In this document: positions 1 to 8,935 of the stretch, one piece after another | Numbering within the stretch: position 1 is the first letter of the stretch | Layout of the letters: each line of letters begins with the position of its first letter | Assembly: GCA_026399435.1 (NCBI GenBank) | Contig: JAPLQX010000040.1 | Coordinates: forward strand, 1 to 64,000 | Source: Rhodocyclales bacterium | Lineage (GTDB): Bacteria; Pseudomonadota; Gammaproteobacteria; Burkholderiales; Rhodocyclaceae | DNA length: 64,000 nucleotides | Direction: 5' to 3' | Notes under the pieces: model-generated | Databases searched by the model: none | Seen by the model: only the letters and a program-made list of their open reading frames with translations | Told to the model about the DNA's origin: nothing | Position numbers and translations under genes: made by a program

Positions 1-1
1 C

Positions 2-94
2 TGGCGGAGACGCAGGGATTCGAACCCTGGATCCAGGTTTTGCCCAGATGCGCCCTTAGCAGGGGCGTGCCTTCGACCACTCGGCCACGTCTCC
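2..94 (-). tRNA. tRNA-Ser (GCT anticodon)
   Basis: Read on the minus strand, a 7-bp acceptor stem GGAGACG/CGTCTCC closes the molecule, followed by discriminator G and an encoded CCA. The anticodon arm CGCCC/GGGCG encloses the loop CTGCTAA, giving anticodon GCT for serine codons AGC and AGU. The long variable arm is typical of tRNA-Ser. T-loop sequence GTTCGAATC is present. Confidence 0.96.
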
Positions 95-209
95 GAAAAC
101 GGCGATGAACTTGGGGTTCACGGCTGTTTGCAGGGGGCGGAGTATACCCGAATCGACCTGCACTGTTGGCAAAAGCGCGGCAAGGCTGGCGGCGCCCTGC
201 GAGCGCCCG

Positions 210-875
210 CTAGCCGCGCAGGCTGATCTGCGGCCAGCCGCGCTTGGTGGCGACTTGCGTCAGCGTTGCGTCGGCATCGACAGCCACGGGATGCGTGACT
301 TTTTCCAGCAGCGGCAGGTCGTTGTGCGAATCGCTGTAGAACCAGCTTTGCTCGAAGCTGCCGAGCCACAGGCCGAGCGATTCGAGCCAGGCGTCGACGC
401 GCACGATCTTGCCTTCGCGGAAGGACGGCGTGCCGCGCGGCTGGCCGGTGAAGCGGCCGTTTTCCTGGGCCGGTATCGTGGCGATCAGGTGCGGGACATT
501 GAATTCGTGCGCGATCGGTCCGGTGACGAAGCTGTTGGTGGCGGTGACGATGGCGAGCAGGTCGCCGCTGGCGGCGTGCTTCGCCACCAGCTCGCGGGCA
601 GCCGCGCTGATCAGCGGCCGGATGCGCGTGGCGAGGAATTCGCGGTGCCATGCGTCCAGTTCGGCGCGCGAGTGGCGCGACAGGGGCGCCAGCTGGAAAT
701 CGAGGAAGGCATGGATGTCCAGCGTGCCGGCCTTGTATTGCTCGAAGAATTCGATGTTCCGCGCCTCATGCACTTCGCGGTCGAGCACGCCCTTGCCGAT
801 CAGGAATTGGGCCCACTCGAAGTCCGAATCGCCGGACAGGAGCGTGTTGTCGAGGTCAAACAGGGCGAGGTTCAT
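210..875 (-). CDS. HAD-superfamily hydrolase, subfamily IB (SerB-like phosphatase)
   Basis: This 221-residue cytoplasmic protein begins with the HAD nucleophile motif FDLDNTLL (Asp7 and Asp9). It has a motif II-like VTATNS near residue 113 and a C-terminal motif SDSHNDLPLL that supplies acidic magnesium ligands. Family knowledge: HAD-IB enzymes are phosphomonoesterases related to phosphoserine phosphatase, but the substrate of this subgroup is not fixed. The start codon overlaps the hda stop by four bases (ATGA), so the two are almost certainly translationally coupled. The length is normal and no defect is seen. Confidence 0.88.
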   Translation of the reverse strand: MNLALFDLDNTLLSGDSDFEWAQFLIGKGVLDREVHEARNIEFFEQYKAGTLDIHAFLDFQLAPLSRHSRAELDAWHREFLATRIRPLISAAARELVAKHAASGDLLAIVTATNSFVTGPIAHEFNVPHLIATIPAQENGRFTGQPRGTPSFREGKIVRVDAWLESLGLWLGSFEQSWFYSDSHNDLPLLEKVTHPVAVDADATLTQVATKRGWPQISLRG

Positions 876-1579
876 GACGGGTCGGAATCCTTGTCGAGAT
901 CCAGTGAGGTTTGCATCAGTTCGCGCAGCAGGGGCAGGGTGGGCGGGCGTTTTTGTTCGAGAGAGGCGCGGTCCAGGTTATTCAACATGGCCATCAGCGA
1001 GGGCAGGTCGCGGCGGCCGTGGCGCAGCAGGTAGTGCACCACACCGGGGTCCATCAGCATGCCGCGCTCGATGGCGTGGCGGCGCAGGGCGGCGGCTTTT
1101 TCGTCGTCCGACAGCGACTGGATTTCGTAGATCAGGGTCTGGCCGATGCGGGTGCGCAGGTCCTCGCGCAGTGCCAGTCGCAGCGGCGGTTCGTTGCCGG
1201 CAAGCAGCATGGCGAGGCCGAGAAAGCGCGCGGCATTGAAGGCGCGAAACAGGGCGATCTGCGCCTCGGGCCCGAGCCCCTGCACATCGTCGATCACCAG
1301 CAGGGTGCCGGTGGCAAGCGGCAATTCCGCGCCGGCTTCGGCGCCGTTCAGGAATACCAAGGGCCGCTGCCCGCGCGCGGCCTCGGCGGTCGCCGCCAGC
1401 AGATGGCTCTTGCCGCAGCCTTCCGGTCCCCAGAGGTAGAGCGCTTCGAAACTGTTGGCTTCGCCAAGACTGCGCAGGCGCGACACCAGTTCGGCATTGG
1501 CGCCGATGACGAAATTCTCCAGCGTTGGCGGCTGCTCGGGTTTGAGATCAAGCAGCATCTGTTGCTGCGGCGTAACCAT
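872..1579 (-). CDS. hda: DnaA regulatory inactivator Hda
   Basis: A 235-residue DnaA-like AAA+ protein without the DnaA DNA-binding domain. Near the N terminus QMLLDL resembles the beta-clamp-binding motif that lets Hda act on DNA-loaded clamps. Walker A is GPEGCGKS (about residue 50) and Walker B is LLVIDDVQ. Family role: with the clamp, Hda stimulates ATP hydrolysis by DnaA and so prevents re-initiation of replication. The HAD gene follows with a 4-bp overlap. Upstream lies a repeat element separating it from the AI-2E transporter gene. Confidence 0.9.
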   Translation of the reverse strand: MVTPQQQMLLDLKPEQPPTLENFVIGANAELVSRLRSLGEANSFEALYLWGPEGCGKSHLLAATAEAARGQRPLVFLNGAEAGAELPLATGTLLVIDDVQGLGPEAQIALFRAFNAARFLGLAMLLAGNEPPLRLALREDLRTRIGQTLIYEIQSLSDDEKAAALRRHAIERGMLMDPGVVHYLLRHGRRDLPSLMAMLNNLDRASLEQKRPPTLPLLRELMQTSLDLDKDSDPS

Positions 1580-1626
1580 CTAGCGCTCGTGGCCGCGAGA
1601 GCCACCCGTCGAAGGTGAAACCCGCG

Positions 1627-1811
1627 AAAGGCCAATTATTCGCTCGCCCCCCTTCCGCTGCGCGGCCCACGGCTGGCTTTGCACAGCCAGCCGGCAGCGG
1701 CGGCGCGACGCATGCGTCGCGAATTCCCGCCTCGCCCCTCGCGGGGAGTTACCAGTCGGCGCGCTGCGCGCGTCCATCACAGGGGGCTCCGAACAAGGTG
1801 CTTCACGTTAA
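1627..1811 (-). repeat. Interspersed repeat, copy 1 (long form, 185 bp)
   Basis: Read on the minus strand this copy starts TTAACGTGAAGC and ends GGCCTTT. It shares a nearly identical core with 37633-37810: an 18-bp palindrome CGCGACGCATGCGTCGCG followed by the hairpin CGGCTGGCT/AGCCAGCCG. The TAA in its first bases is the stop codon of the AI-2E gene. A shorter copy lies at 20943-21042. It is the main content of the gap between hda and the AI-2E gene. Confidence 0.85.
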
Positions 1812-2887
1812 TGCCCCTGATAGAAGCGGCTGGCGAGATACAGTGCGCGCACTTCGCGCAGGCCGACCAGCAGCGCCGCCGAAGCCGGCAGCGCGGCGAG
1901 GATGCCGAAGAAGCCGAAGAGCTGGCCGAAGGCCATCAGGGCGAAGATCACCGCCAGCGGGTGCAGGCCGATACGTTCGCCGACGAGGAAGGGGGTCAGC
2001 AGGAAACTCTCGAGCAGCTGGCCGATGCCATACACGATCAGCACGGCGATGATCGGTTCCCAGCCGGCGAACTGCAGCGTGGCGACCAGCAATGCCAGGA
2101 TCAGGCCGGTGGCATAACCCAGATATGGGATGAATATCAGCAGGCCGGTGACGACACCGATAGAGAGCGCCGAGGGAATGCCGGCCAGCCACAGCGCCAC
2201 GCAGTAGTAGGCGGCGAGGATCGCCATGACCAGGATCTGGCCGCGCAGGTATTGCGACAGCACGGTGTCGATGTCGTTGGCTACGGTGATCAGCTTGGCA
2301 TGCCAGGGGCGCGGGATGACATTGCCCAGGCGACGCATCATGCCGTTCCAGTCGAGCAGCAGATAGAACATCACCACCGGCGCCAGCATCAGGTTCACGG
2401 CGAGGCCGACCAGCGCGACCCCGCCTATCTTCAGTGAGCTGTAGATGCGCTCGAGGATGACCTGCACGGTATCCCAGTTGCCGGCGGCCAACTTTTGCAG
2501 CGTGGCGGTATCGAAGCGCAGCTTGATGCCGAAGTGCTGTCGCAGCCAGGGCGCCAGCTTCTCGTTGGCCAGCGTCAGCGCTTCCGGCAGTCGCGCTGCA
2601 ACGACGACGGCCTCTTCGTATAGCAGGGGAAAGACGATCAGGACCAGGCCGGCCACCAGCGCGCCCAGCGCCAGCATGACGAGGACGACCGCCAGCATGC
2701 GCGGCACGCCCCAACCAGTGATGCGGTCGGTCACCGGGTTGCAGATGTAGGCGAGGATGCCGGCCAGCAGAAACGGCGTCAGAATCGGCGACAGCGCATA
2801 GAGCAGGGCGGCAATTGCCAGCCCGGCCGCGATCCACAGGGTGGTTTGCAGGCGATCGCTATTCAGGGCTTCAGGAGGCAAGGTCAT
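1808..2887 (-). CDS. AI-2E family transporter (PerM-like)
   Basis: A 359-residue inner-membrane protein with about seven or eight hydrophobic segments, including pairs near residues 15-50 and 65-90 and a C-terminal cluster from about residue 205 to 345. The pattern of two N-terminal helices, a soluble region and several C-terminal helices is that of the AI-2E/PerM (YdiK) family. Members are putative exporters with poorly defined substrates. It is divergent from purM and shares a 122-bp control region with it. The stop codon lies inside the repeat element at 1627-1811. Confidence 0.85.
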   Translation of the reverse strand: MTLPPEALNSDRLQTTLWIAAGLAIAALLYALSPILTPFLLAGILAYICNPVTDRITGWGVPRMLAVVLVMLALGALVAGLVLIVFPLLYEEAVVVAARLPEALTLANEKLAPWLRQHFGIKLRFDTATLQKLAAGNWDTVQVILERIYSSLKIGGVALVGLAVNLMLAPVVMFYLLLDWNGMMRRLGNVIPRPWHAKLITVANDIDTVLSQYLRGQILVMAILAAYYCVALWLAGIPSALSIGVVTGLLIFIPYLGYATGLILALLVATLQFAGWEPIIAVLIVYGIGQLLESFLLTPFLVGERIGLHPLAVIFALMAFGQLFGFFGILAALPASAALLVGLREVRALYLASRFYQGH

Positions 2888-2893
2888 TTCCGG

Positions 2894-2899
2894 TAAAAT
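2894..2899 (+). promoter_or_regulatory. Candidate purM promoter -10 element
   Basis: The hexamer TAAAAT lies in the context TTCCGGTAAAAT, about 110 bp before the purM start. The same 12-mer occurs at 6849-6860 before the DedA gene, which suggests a shared promoter style. No convincing -35 was found, so this is tentative. Confidence 0.4.
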
Positions 2900-3009
2900 T
2901 CGCAGCTTCGCTGTGGTCGGCAGCGCGAATTATCGCTGATCCGACGGCAAAACCGCGATTCTGACCAACTTCGGACCTTCATTTCGCCTGCGTCTTCAAG
3001 GACTTCATC

Positions 3010-4059
3010 TTGACTGCCTCCACTCCTTCCCCGTCCCCGCTCACTTACCGCGATGCCGGAGTCGATATCGATGCCGGCGATGCGCTGGTCGAACGCATCA
3101 AGCCCGCGGCGAAACGCACCATGCGGCCGGAAGTGCTGGCCGGCATCGGCGGTTTCGGTGCGCTGTTCCAGATCTCGAAGAAGTATCGCGAGCCGGTGCT
3201 GGTGTCCGGCACGGACGGCGTCGGCACCAAGCTCAAGCTCGCGTTCCAGTGGAACCGCCACGATACGGTCGGTCAGGATCTGGTCGCCATGAGCGTCAAT
3301 GACATCCTGGTGCAGGGCGCCGAGCCGCTGTTCTTTCTCGATTACTTCGCCTGCGGCCGGCTCGACGTCGAAACGGCGGCGACGGTGGTCGAAGGCATCG
3401 CAAAGGGTTGCGAACTCGCCGGCTGCTCGCTGATCGGCGGCGAGACGGCGGAAATGCCCAGCATGTATCCGGATGGCGAATACGACCTCGCCGGCTTCGC
3501 CGTCGGCGCGGTGGAAAAGGCCGAGATCATCGACGGCAAATGGATTCGCCCGGGTGACGTGGTGCTCGGCCTGGCGTCTTCCGGCGCGCACTCCAACGGC
3601 TATTCGCTGATCCGCAAGATCATCGAGCGCGCCAAGCCCGATCTGGCGCTGGACATCGGCGGGGTGCCACTGGCCGATGCGGTGATGGCGCCGACCCGCA
3701 TCTATGTCAAACCGCTGCTGGCACTGATCCAGGCGCTGCCGGTGAAAGGCATGGCGCACATCACGGGCGGCGGCCTCACCGAGAACATTCCGCGGGTGCT
3801 GGGCAAGCATCTGACGGCGATCATCGACCGCAAGAACTGGCCGCTGCCGCCCCTGTTCCAATGGCTGCAAAAGGAAGGCCAGGTGGCCGACGCCGAAATG
3901 CATCGCGTCTTCAACTGCGGCATCGGCATGGTCGTGATCGTCGCCGAGGCCGATGCCGGCGCGGCGATGCAGCTGCTGGCGGCGGCAGGCGAGCAGGTCT
4001 ATCACATCGGCCGCATCGAGGCTCGCGGCGAAGGACAGGCGCAGACCGTAGTGCGCTGA
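3010..4059 (+). CDS. purM: Phosphoribosylformylglycinamidine cyclo-ligase (AIR synthase)
   Basis: A 349-residue cytoplasmic enzyme of de novo purine synthesis. It closes the imidazole ring by converting FGAM and ATP to AIR. The N-terminal [11 protein letters not shown]-like opening, the [12 protein letters not shown] motif (about residue 65), GGETAEMP (about 150) and [12 protein letters not shown] (about 250) are PurM signatures. Start: the reading frame opens with TTG at 3010; no nearer ATG keeps the N-terminal domain intact. It is divergent from the AI-2E transporter gene and convergent with miaA. Confidence 0.96.
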   Translation: MTASTPSPSPLTYRDAGVDIDAGDALVERIKPAAKRTMRPEVLAGIGGFGALFQISKKYREPVLVSGTDGVGTKLKLAFQWNRHDTVGQDLVAMSVNDILVQGAEPLFFLDYFACGRLDVETAATVVEGIAKGCELAGCSLIGGETAEMPSMYPDGEYDLAGFAVGAVEKAEIIDGKWIRPGDVVLGLASSGAHSNGYSLIRKIIERAKPDLALDIGGVPLADAVMAPTRIYVKPLLALIQALPVKGMAHITGGGLTENIPRVLGKHLTAIIDRKNWPLPPLFQWLQKEGQVADAEMHRVFNCGIGMVVIVAEADAGAAMQLLAAAGEQVYHIGRIEARGEGQAQTVVR

Positions 4060-4108
4060 ACCGCCGTTACCTGCCCGCGAAGCGGAATCCCAGGTACGCA
4101 GAGCGCTC

Positions 4109-4121
4109 GTCAGCGCCGACT
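4109..4121 (+). repeat. 13-bp interspersed motif GTCAGCGCCGACT
   Basis: An exact copy sits between purM and miaA and overlaps the miaA TAG stop. Other copies or one- to two-base variants are at 5661, 14083, 20229, 32155, 32280, 37619 and 45468. Confidence 0.75.
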
Positions 4122-5052
4122 ATTTGAGATGAGCTTTGACCGCGGCCAGCATGGCGGCTGTCGCGCCTGATTCCAGCGGATCGATGACCCGCAGCTCATC
4201 CATGCTCTTCAGCCAGGTCAGTTGGCGCTTGGCGAACTGGCGCGTGGCGAACACGCCGCGATCGCGCAATTCGGCCGGCGGCAATTCCCCTTCCAGCATT
4301 TCCCGCACCTGCCGGTAGCCGACGCAGCGCATCGACGGCAGCCCGGCGTCGAGTTGGTACTTCCGGCGCAGCATCTTCACTTCATCGACCAGGCCAGCGG
4401 CCAGCATGTCGTCGAAGCGCTGTCCGATGCGCCGGTGCAGTTCGCTGCGATCCCCCGGCACCAGCGCCAGCGTCAGGCAGTTGAAGGGCGGGGCGCTGTC
4501 CTGCTGATCGGCAAAAAAGCTGCCCAGCGTGCGGCCGGTGAGGCGCAGCACCTCGACGGCGCGCTGGATGCGCTGGGCGTCGTTGGGCTTCAGGCGTGCC
4601 GCGGTCTCCGGGTCGAGCCGCGCCAGTTCGGCATGCAGGGCCGGCCAGCCGCGCTCGGCGGCTTCGGCGTCGATGGTGGCGCGCAGGGCGGCATCCGCCT
4701 GCGGCAGGTCGGCCAGCCCCTCGCGCAGCGCCTTCACATAGAGCATGGTGCCGCCGACCAGCAGCGGAATCCTGCCGGCGGCCGTGATCGCCGCCATCTC
4801 GCGCAGCGCGTCGCTGCGAAATTGCGCGGCCGAATAGCGCTCCTCGGGCGTGATCAGGTCGATCAGCCGGTGCGGGAAGCGCGCCAGCGTCGCGGCATCG
4901 GGCTTGGCGGTGCCGATGTTCATGTCGCGAAACACCTGCGCCGAATCCACACTGACGATGTCGCAGGGAAAACGCGTCGCCAGTTCGAAGGCCAGCGCGG
5001 TCTTGCCGCTGGCTGTAGGGCCGATCAGAAGTATTGCCGGGGGTTGTTGCAT
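4120..5052 (-). CDS. miaA: tRNA dimethylallyltransferase
   Basis: A 310-residue enzyme that transfers a dimethylallyl group to N6 of adenosine-37 in tRNAs reading UNN codons. The P-loop GPTASGKTALA is close to the N terminus, followed by VSVDSAQVFRDMNIGTAKP, the conserved DSxQ region that binds tRNA and prenyl donor. The start at 5052 was chosen because it places the P-loop at the usual distance and overlaps the mutL stop by one base (TAATG), implying coupling. A longer in-frame extension upstream lies inside mutL and is unlikely to be used. Confidence 0.95.
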   Translation of the reverse strand: MQQPPAILLIGPTASGKTALAFELATRFPCDIVSVDSAQVFRDMNIGTAKPDAATLARFPHRLIDLITPEERYSAAQFRSDALREMAAITAAGRIPLLVGGTMLYVKALREGLADLPQADAALRATIDAEAAERGWPALHAELARLDPETAARLKPNDAQRIQRAVEVLRLTGRTLGSFFADQQDSAPPFNCLTLALVPGDRSELHRRIGQRFDDMLAAGLVDEVKMLRRKYQLDAGLPSMRCVGYRQVREMLEGELPPAELRDRGVFATRQFAKRQLTWLKSMDELRVIDPLESGATAAMLAAVKAHLK

Positions 5053-6833
5053 TACCTGCCGCGCATGAACAGCTTGTCGAGCTCCGCCATCGACAACTGA
5101 ACCCAGGTCGGCCGGCCGTGGTTGCACTGGTCGGCGCGCTCGGTTGCCTCCATCTGGCGCAGCAGGGCGTTCATTTCGGGCAGGCTCAGCAGGCGGTGGG
5201 CGCGCACCGCGCCGTGGCAGGCCATGGTCGCCAGCAGATCGTTGCGCTGTGTTTCGACCACGCGGCTGGCCGGATGCTCGGCCAGATCTTTCAGCAGCGA
5301 GCGCACCAGGTCGACCGCGTTGCCTCCCGCCAGCAGCGCCGGCAGGCTGCGCACGGCGAGTTGTCGCGGGCCGGCGGCGGTGATGGCAAAGCCGAGCTGG
5401 GCGAGCGCCTCGTGCTGTTCGCCGGCCGTCGCCATTTCGGCTTCGCTGGCGGACAGCAGCAGCGGCACCAGCAGCGCTTGCGTCGCCGGCGGCCCGGCAT
5501 CGAGGCTCTGCTTGAGTTTTTCGTAGAGGATGCGTTCGTGTGCGGCGTGCATGTCCACCAGCGCCAGACCGTTGGCATTCTGGGCGAGGATGTAGACACC
5601 GTGCAGTTGCGCGATGGCATAGCCGAGCAGCGGCGCGGTGCCGTATGCTTGCTCGCCGGGAGTCGGCGCTGACGGTATGGCGATTTCGGCGTCGGCGAAG
5701 GCCGCGCGGGCGAATTCCAGATAGGCCCGCGCCGCCGGTTCCTCGACGCCCAATCCGGATTGGCGCGCCATCGAAAACGCTGCCGGTACGAAGACAGGTC
5801 GCTCGTCCGCCGGGCTCGCTGCGCTGGATAGTGGCGTCGCCAGCGTGCGCTGTAGCGCGTGGAAGACGAACTGGTGGATGCCGCGTGCATCGCGAAAACG
5901 CACCTCGGTCTTGGCCGGATGCACATTGACGTCGACGCCGGCCGGGTCGAGTTCGAGGAACAGCACGTAGGCCGGGTGGCGCTGGCCGTGCAGGATGTCG
6001 GCCCAGGCCTGGCGCGCGGCGTGGGTCAGCAGCTTGTCGCGAACGAAGCGGCCATTGACGAAGAAGTATTGCTCGTCGCGCCCCGAACGCGAATAGGCTG
6101 GCAGCGCGGCCAGCCCCCAGAGCCGCAGCGGCCCTGCCGTTGCATCCAGCGGGCGCGCATGCGGGAAGAATTCCTCGCCGAGGATTTCCCTCGCGCGCCG
6201 TGCAAAGTTATGCGTAGCGGTATCCCCTTGCGGGACGGCGCTGGCGAGACGGCGTTTCGCGCTGCCGTTGTGGCTCAGCGTGAAGGCGACATCGGGTCGC
6301 GCCAGGGCCATGCGGCGCATGACCTCGTCGCAATGCGCGAATTCGGTGGCCTCGGTCTTGAGGAACTTGCGCCGCGCTGGAGTGTTGAAATACAGGTCGG
6401 CGACTTCGATCACCGTGCCGCCGGCCAGCGCCGCCGGCTCGACCGCGTCTGCGTCGCTGCGCAGGCGGGAGGCGTGGGACTGCGCGGCATGCCGGCTGGT
6501 GATCGTAACGCGCGCTACGGAAGCAATCGAGGCCAGCGCTTCGCCGCGAAAACCGTAGCTGGCGACGCGCTCGAGGTCGTCGAGGCTGCCGATCTTGCTC
6601 GTCGCGTGGCGCGCCAGCGCCAGCGGCAGGTCGTCGGGGGCAATGCCGCTGCCGTCGTCGACCACGCGGATCAGGCGCACGCCGCCTTCTTCGAGCTGCA
6701 CATCGATCCGGGTCGCGCCGGCGTCGAGGCTGTTTTCGAGCAATTCCTTGAGCACCGAAGCCGGACGTTCGACGACCTCGCCGGCGGCTATCTGGCTGAT
6801 CAGGAGGTCCGGCAGCGGCTTGATGATTCCCAT
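5052..6833 (-). CDS. mutL: DNA mismatch repair protein MutL
   Basis: A 593-residue GHKL ATPase. N-terminal ATP-site motifs are ENSLDAGA, DDGSGI, the TSKI lid and YGFRGEAL. The C-terminal dimerisation domain carries DMHAAHERILYE, matching the DQHA(x)2E(x)4E endonuclease motif, and CNHGRP. So it is probably a nicking MutL, as in bacteria without MutH. Family role: it couples MutS mismatch recognition to strand incision. The linker between the domains holds the 13-bp interspersed motif (5661-5673), encoding PSAPT. miaA follows with a TAATG junction. A TATAAT-like -10 read leftwards (6841-6846) lies very close to the start, so the leader would be very short. Confidence 0.95.
   Translation of the reverse strand: MGIIKPLPDLLISQIAAGEVVERPASVLKELLENSLDAGATRIDVQLEEGGVRLIRVVDDGSGIAPDDLPLALARHATSKIGSLDDLERVASYGFRGEALASIASVARVTITSRHAAQSHASRLRSDADAVEPAALAGGTVIEVADLYFNTPARRKFLKTEATEFAHCDEVMRRMALARPDVAFTLSHNGSAKRRLASAVPQGDTATHNFARRAREILGEEFFPHARPLDATAGPLRLWGLAALPAYSRSGRDEQYFFVNGRFVRDKLLTHAARQAWADILHGQRHPAYVLFLELDPAGVDVNVHPAKTEVRFRDARGIHQFVFHALQRTLATPLSSAASPADERPVFVPAAFSMARQSGLGVEEPAARAYLEFARAAFADAEIAIPSAPTPGEQAYGTAPLLGYAIAQLHGVYILAQNANGLALVDMHAAHERILYEKLKQSLDAGPPATQALLVPLLLSASEAEMATAGEQHEALAQLGFAITAAGPRQLAVRSLPALLAGGNAVDLVRSLLKDLAEHPASRVVETQRNDLLATMACHGAVRAHRLLSLPEMNALLRQMEATERADQCNHGRPTWVQLSMAELDKLFMRGR
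5661..5673 (-). repeat. 13-bp interspersed motif inside the mutL linker
   Basis: An exact minus-strand copy of GTCAGCGCCGACT in the reading frame of mutL. It encodes part of a Pro/Ala-rich interdomain linker (PSAPT). Confidence 0.7.
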
Positions 6834-6887
6834 GGGTCGGATTATAGCTTCCGGTAAAATCGCACCTTTCCTTCGAATCGCTGCCCC

Positions 6888-7544
6888 GTGGAACTTCTCG
6901 CCCAATTTATCGACATTGTCCTGCACGTGGACAAGTATCTGGCCGTGCTTTTGGCGCAGTACGGCACATGGATTTACGTCATTCTTTTCGCCATCGTGTT
7001 TTGCGAGACGGGCCTCGTGGTGACGCCATTCCTGCCCGGCGACTCGCTGCTCTTCGTCGCCGGAGCGCTGGCAGCGACCGCCGGCGGCAACTTCGACCTC
7101 GGCATGGTGATCGCCGTACTGCTGGCGGCCGCCGTTCTCGGCGACAACACCAACTACTGGATCGGCCGCTGGGCCGGCAAGCGTATCCTGGCCTGGGGAG
7201 AGGGTTCGCGCTTTTTCAATCGCAAGGCCTTCGACCTGACCCACGCGTATTACGAGAAGCACGGCGGCAAGACCATGCTGGTGGCGCGCTTCATGCCCTT
7301 CGTGCGCACCTTCGCACCCTTCGTCGCCGGAGTCGCCAACATGAGTTACGTCCGCTATTTCCTGTTCGACCTCGCCGGTGCCGTGCTCTGGGTGTTCTCG
7401 CTGTGCCTTGCCGGCTACTGGTTCGGCAACTTGCCCTGGGTCAAGTCGAATCTGTCGCTGATCGTTTTCGGCACCATCGGCCTGTCGCTGGTGCCCCTCG
7501 TCCTGGCGTGGCTGCGGCACCGCCTGGCGCCGAAGGCCTCCTGA
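6888..7544 (+). CDS. DedA family membrane protein (VTT domain)
   Basis: A 218-residue inner-membrane protein of the DedA/SNARE-associated family. Signatures are FCETGLVVTPFLPGDSLLF (about residue 38), GDNTNYWIGRWAGKR, and ARFMPFVRTFAPFVAGVANM (about 143), which has the conserved arginine and proline residues. Family members act as lipid flippases/scramblases or support proton-driven homeostasis. Start is GTG at 6888. It is divergent from mutL, with a candidate -10 TAAAAT at 6855-6860. A lipoprotein gene follows two bases after its stop. Confidence 0.9.
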   Translation: MELLAQFIDIVLHVDKYLAVLLAQYGTWIYVILFAIVFCETGLVVTPFLPGDSLLFVAGALAATAGGNFDLGMVIAVLLAAAVLGDNTNYWIGRWAGKRILAWGEGSRFFNRKAFDLTHAYYEKHGGKTMLVARFMPFVRTFAPFVAGVANMSYVRYFLFDLAGAVLWVFSLCLAGYWFGNLPWVKSNLSLIVFGTIGLSLVPLVLAWLRHRLAPKAS

Positions 7545-7546
7545 AC

Positions 7547-8290
7547 ATGCGTCGTGCAGCGGTGGTCGTCCTGTTGCTGCTGCTGGCCGCTTGCGCGCAC
7601 GACAAGGGCCGCCCGGCAGGCAATGCGGGAGGCAAGACGGTGGGTGATTCGGTCGCAAGCTTCGACCCGAAGCAGATCGGCAAGACCGATGTCGACCGCG
7701 TCGCCGATATCCATCGCCGCGAAATATTCGCCAGCGTGCGGGTGCTGGCCGAAAAGCTTTACCGGCGCAATCCGCGCGAATGGAAGAAGGGCGGCCATGC
7801 CAGTATCGAGGCGGCGCTCGACCGCCTGCTCGATCCGCGCACCGGCTGGCGCCTGCCCGAAAGCGCCGGCCGGCGCGACACCGATGCGATCCTGCTGGCT
7901 TTGCGCGAGGATTTCGAGGGCGACCGGGTGGCGGTGTTCATCGCCGGCATGGGCGCGATGCTGAATGCCGCATTCGAGGAAAAGACGGAATTTTTCATGC
8001 TCGACGAACTCGATCCGCAAAAGCTGTACAACAGCGCGCGCAACCTTGAAATCGCGGCGTGGAAGCTCGCCAATGCGCGCGATGCCGGCGGCGCCCCGCT
8101 GCTGCTCTCCAACGAGACGGCGCAGGCCGCGCAGCCGGCGAACCTCAGCTTCGAGCGTGAATTCGGCAAGATGATCGGCAATCTTGATCTGCTCTCCGCC
8201 CTCATCGCCGACAAGGACCACCGCACCATCGCCCGCATGGCGCAAAGCCTGGCCACGGCGGTATTTCTTCCGGTCGCCGGGCTGCGATGA
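7547..8290 (+). CDS. Conserved hypothetical lipoprotein
   Basis: A 247-residue protein whose first 16 residues are a lipoprotein signal: two arginines, a run of hydrophobic residues and lipobox LAAC with Cys16. The mature part is mainly soluble and probably helical, with no motif I recognise. It is expected to be anchored to a membrane on the periplasmic side. It follows the DedA gene by two bases and its stop overlaps the purN start (ATGA). It therefore sits in a dedA-lipoprotein-purN-DUF3108 operon. No function is assigned. Confidence 0.82.
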   Translation: MRRAAVVVLLLLLAACAHDKGRPAGNAGGKTVGDSVASFDPKQIGKTDVDRVADIHRREIFASVRVLAEKLYRRNPREWKKGGHASIEAALDRLLDPRTGWRLPESAGRRDTDAILLALREDFEGDRVAVFIAGMGAMLNAAFEEKTEFFMLDELDPQKLYNSARNLEIAAWKLANARDAGGAPLLLSNETAQAAQPANLSFEREFGKMIGNLDLLSALIADKDHRTIARMAQSLATAVFLPVAGLR

Positions 8291-8922
8291 AGCGCTACGT
8301 CATACTCATTTCCGGCCGCGGCAGCAACATGGAATCGCTGCTCGATGCGGGCCTGCCCGGCGCCTGCGCCGCGGTGATCAGCAATCGTCCCGATGCGGCA
8401 GGTCTCGCCTCCGCCGCGAGTCGCGGCATCGCCACTGCCGTGATCGAGCATCGTGGCTTTGCCGCGCGCGCGGAATTCGATGCCGCGTTGGCGGCCGAGA
8501 TCGAGAGGCATGCACCCGACCTGGTCCTGCTCGCCGGTTTCATGCGCATCCTCGGCGACGACTTCGTGCGCCGCTTCGAAGGCCGCCTGCTGAATATCCA
8601 TCCCTCGTTGTTGCCGCTTTTCCCCGGCATCAAGACCCACGCCCAGGCGCTGGCGGCCGGAGTCAGGTTGCATGGCTGCAGCGTGCACTTCGTGACGCCG
8701 GCGCTCGACGGCGGTCCGATCATCGCCCAGGCCGCGGTGCCGGTGCAGGCCGATGACGACGAGGCGAGCCTGGGGCGGCGCGTGCTGGCCGAGGAGCACC
8801 GCCTCTACCCGCGAGTCGCGCGCTGGTTTCTCGAGGGCCGGCTGCACCTGATCGCCGGCCGCTCGCAACTGTCGGGCGAGATAGCGGTGAACGGTGCGCT
8901 GCATGTGCCGCAAATCGAGTAG
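8287..8922 (+). CDS. purN: Phosphoribosylglycinamide formyltransferase
   Basis: A 211-residue enzyme that transfers a formyl group from 10-formyl-THF to GAR in purine synthesis. The start SGRGSNMESL is the phosphate-binding loop. The catalytic set is visible as LAGFMRIL, NIHPSLLPLFPG (Asn and His) and later VTPALDGGPI with the catalytic Asp. The ATG overlaps the preceding lipoprotein stop, indicating coupled translation. Normal length. Confidence 0.95.
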   Translation: MKRYVILISGRGSNMESLLDAGLPGACAAVISNRPDAAGLASAASRGIATAVIEHRGFAARAEFDAALAAEIERHAPDLVLLAGFMRILGDDFVRRFEGRLLNIHPSLLPLFPGIKTHAQALAAGVRLHGCSVHFVTPALDGGPIIAQAAVPVQADDDEASLGRRVLAEEHRLYPRVARWFLEGRLHLIAGRSQLSGEIAVNGALHVPQIE

Positions 8923-8935
8923 ATGCGCGATTGAG

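Noticed and set aside
6834-7658. Long N-terminal extension of the mutL frame.
   Set aside because: It runs antisense to the DedA gene; MutL normally begins right before the ISQIAAGEVV motif, as it does from 6833.
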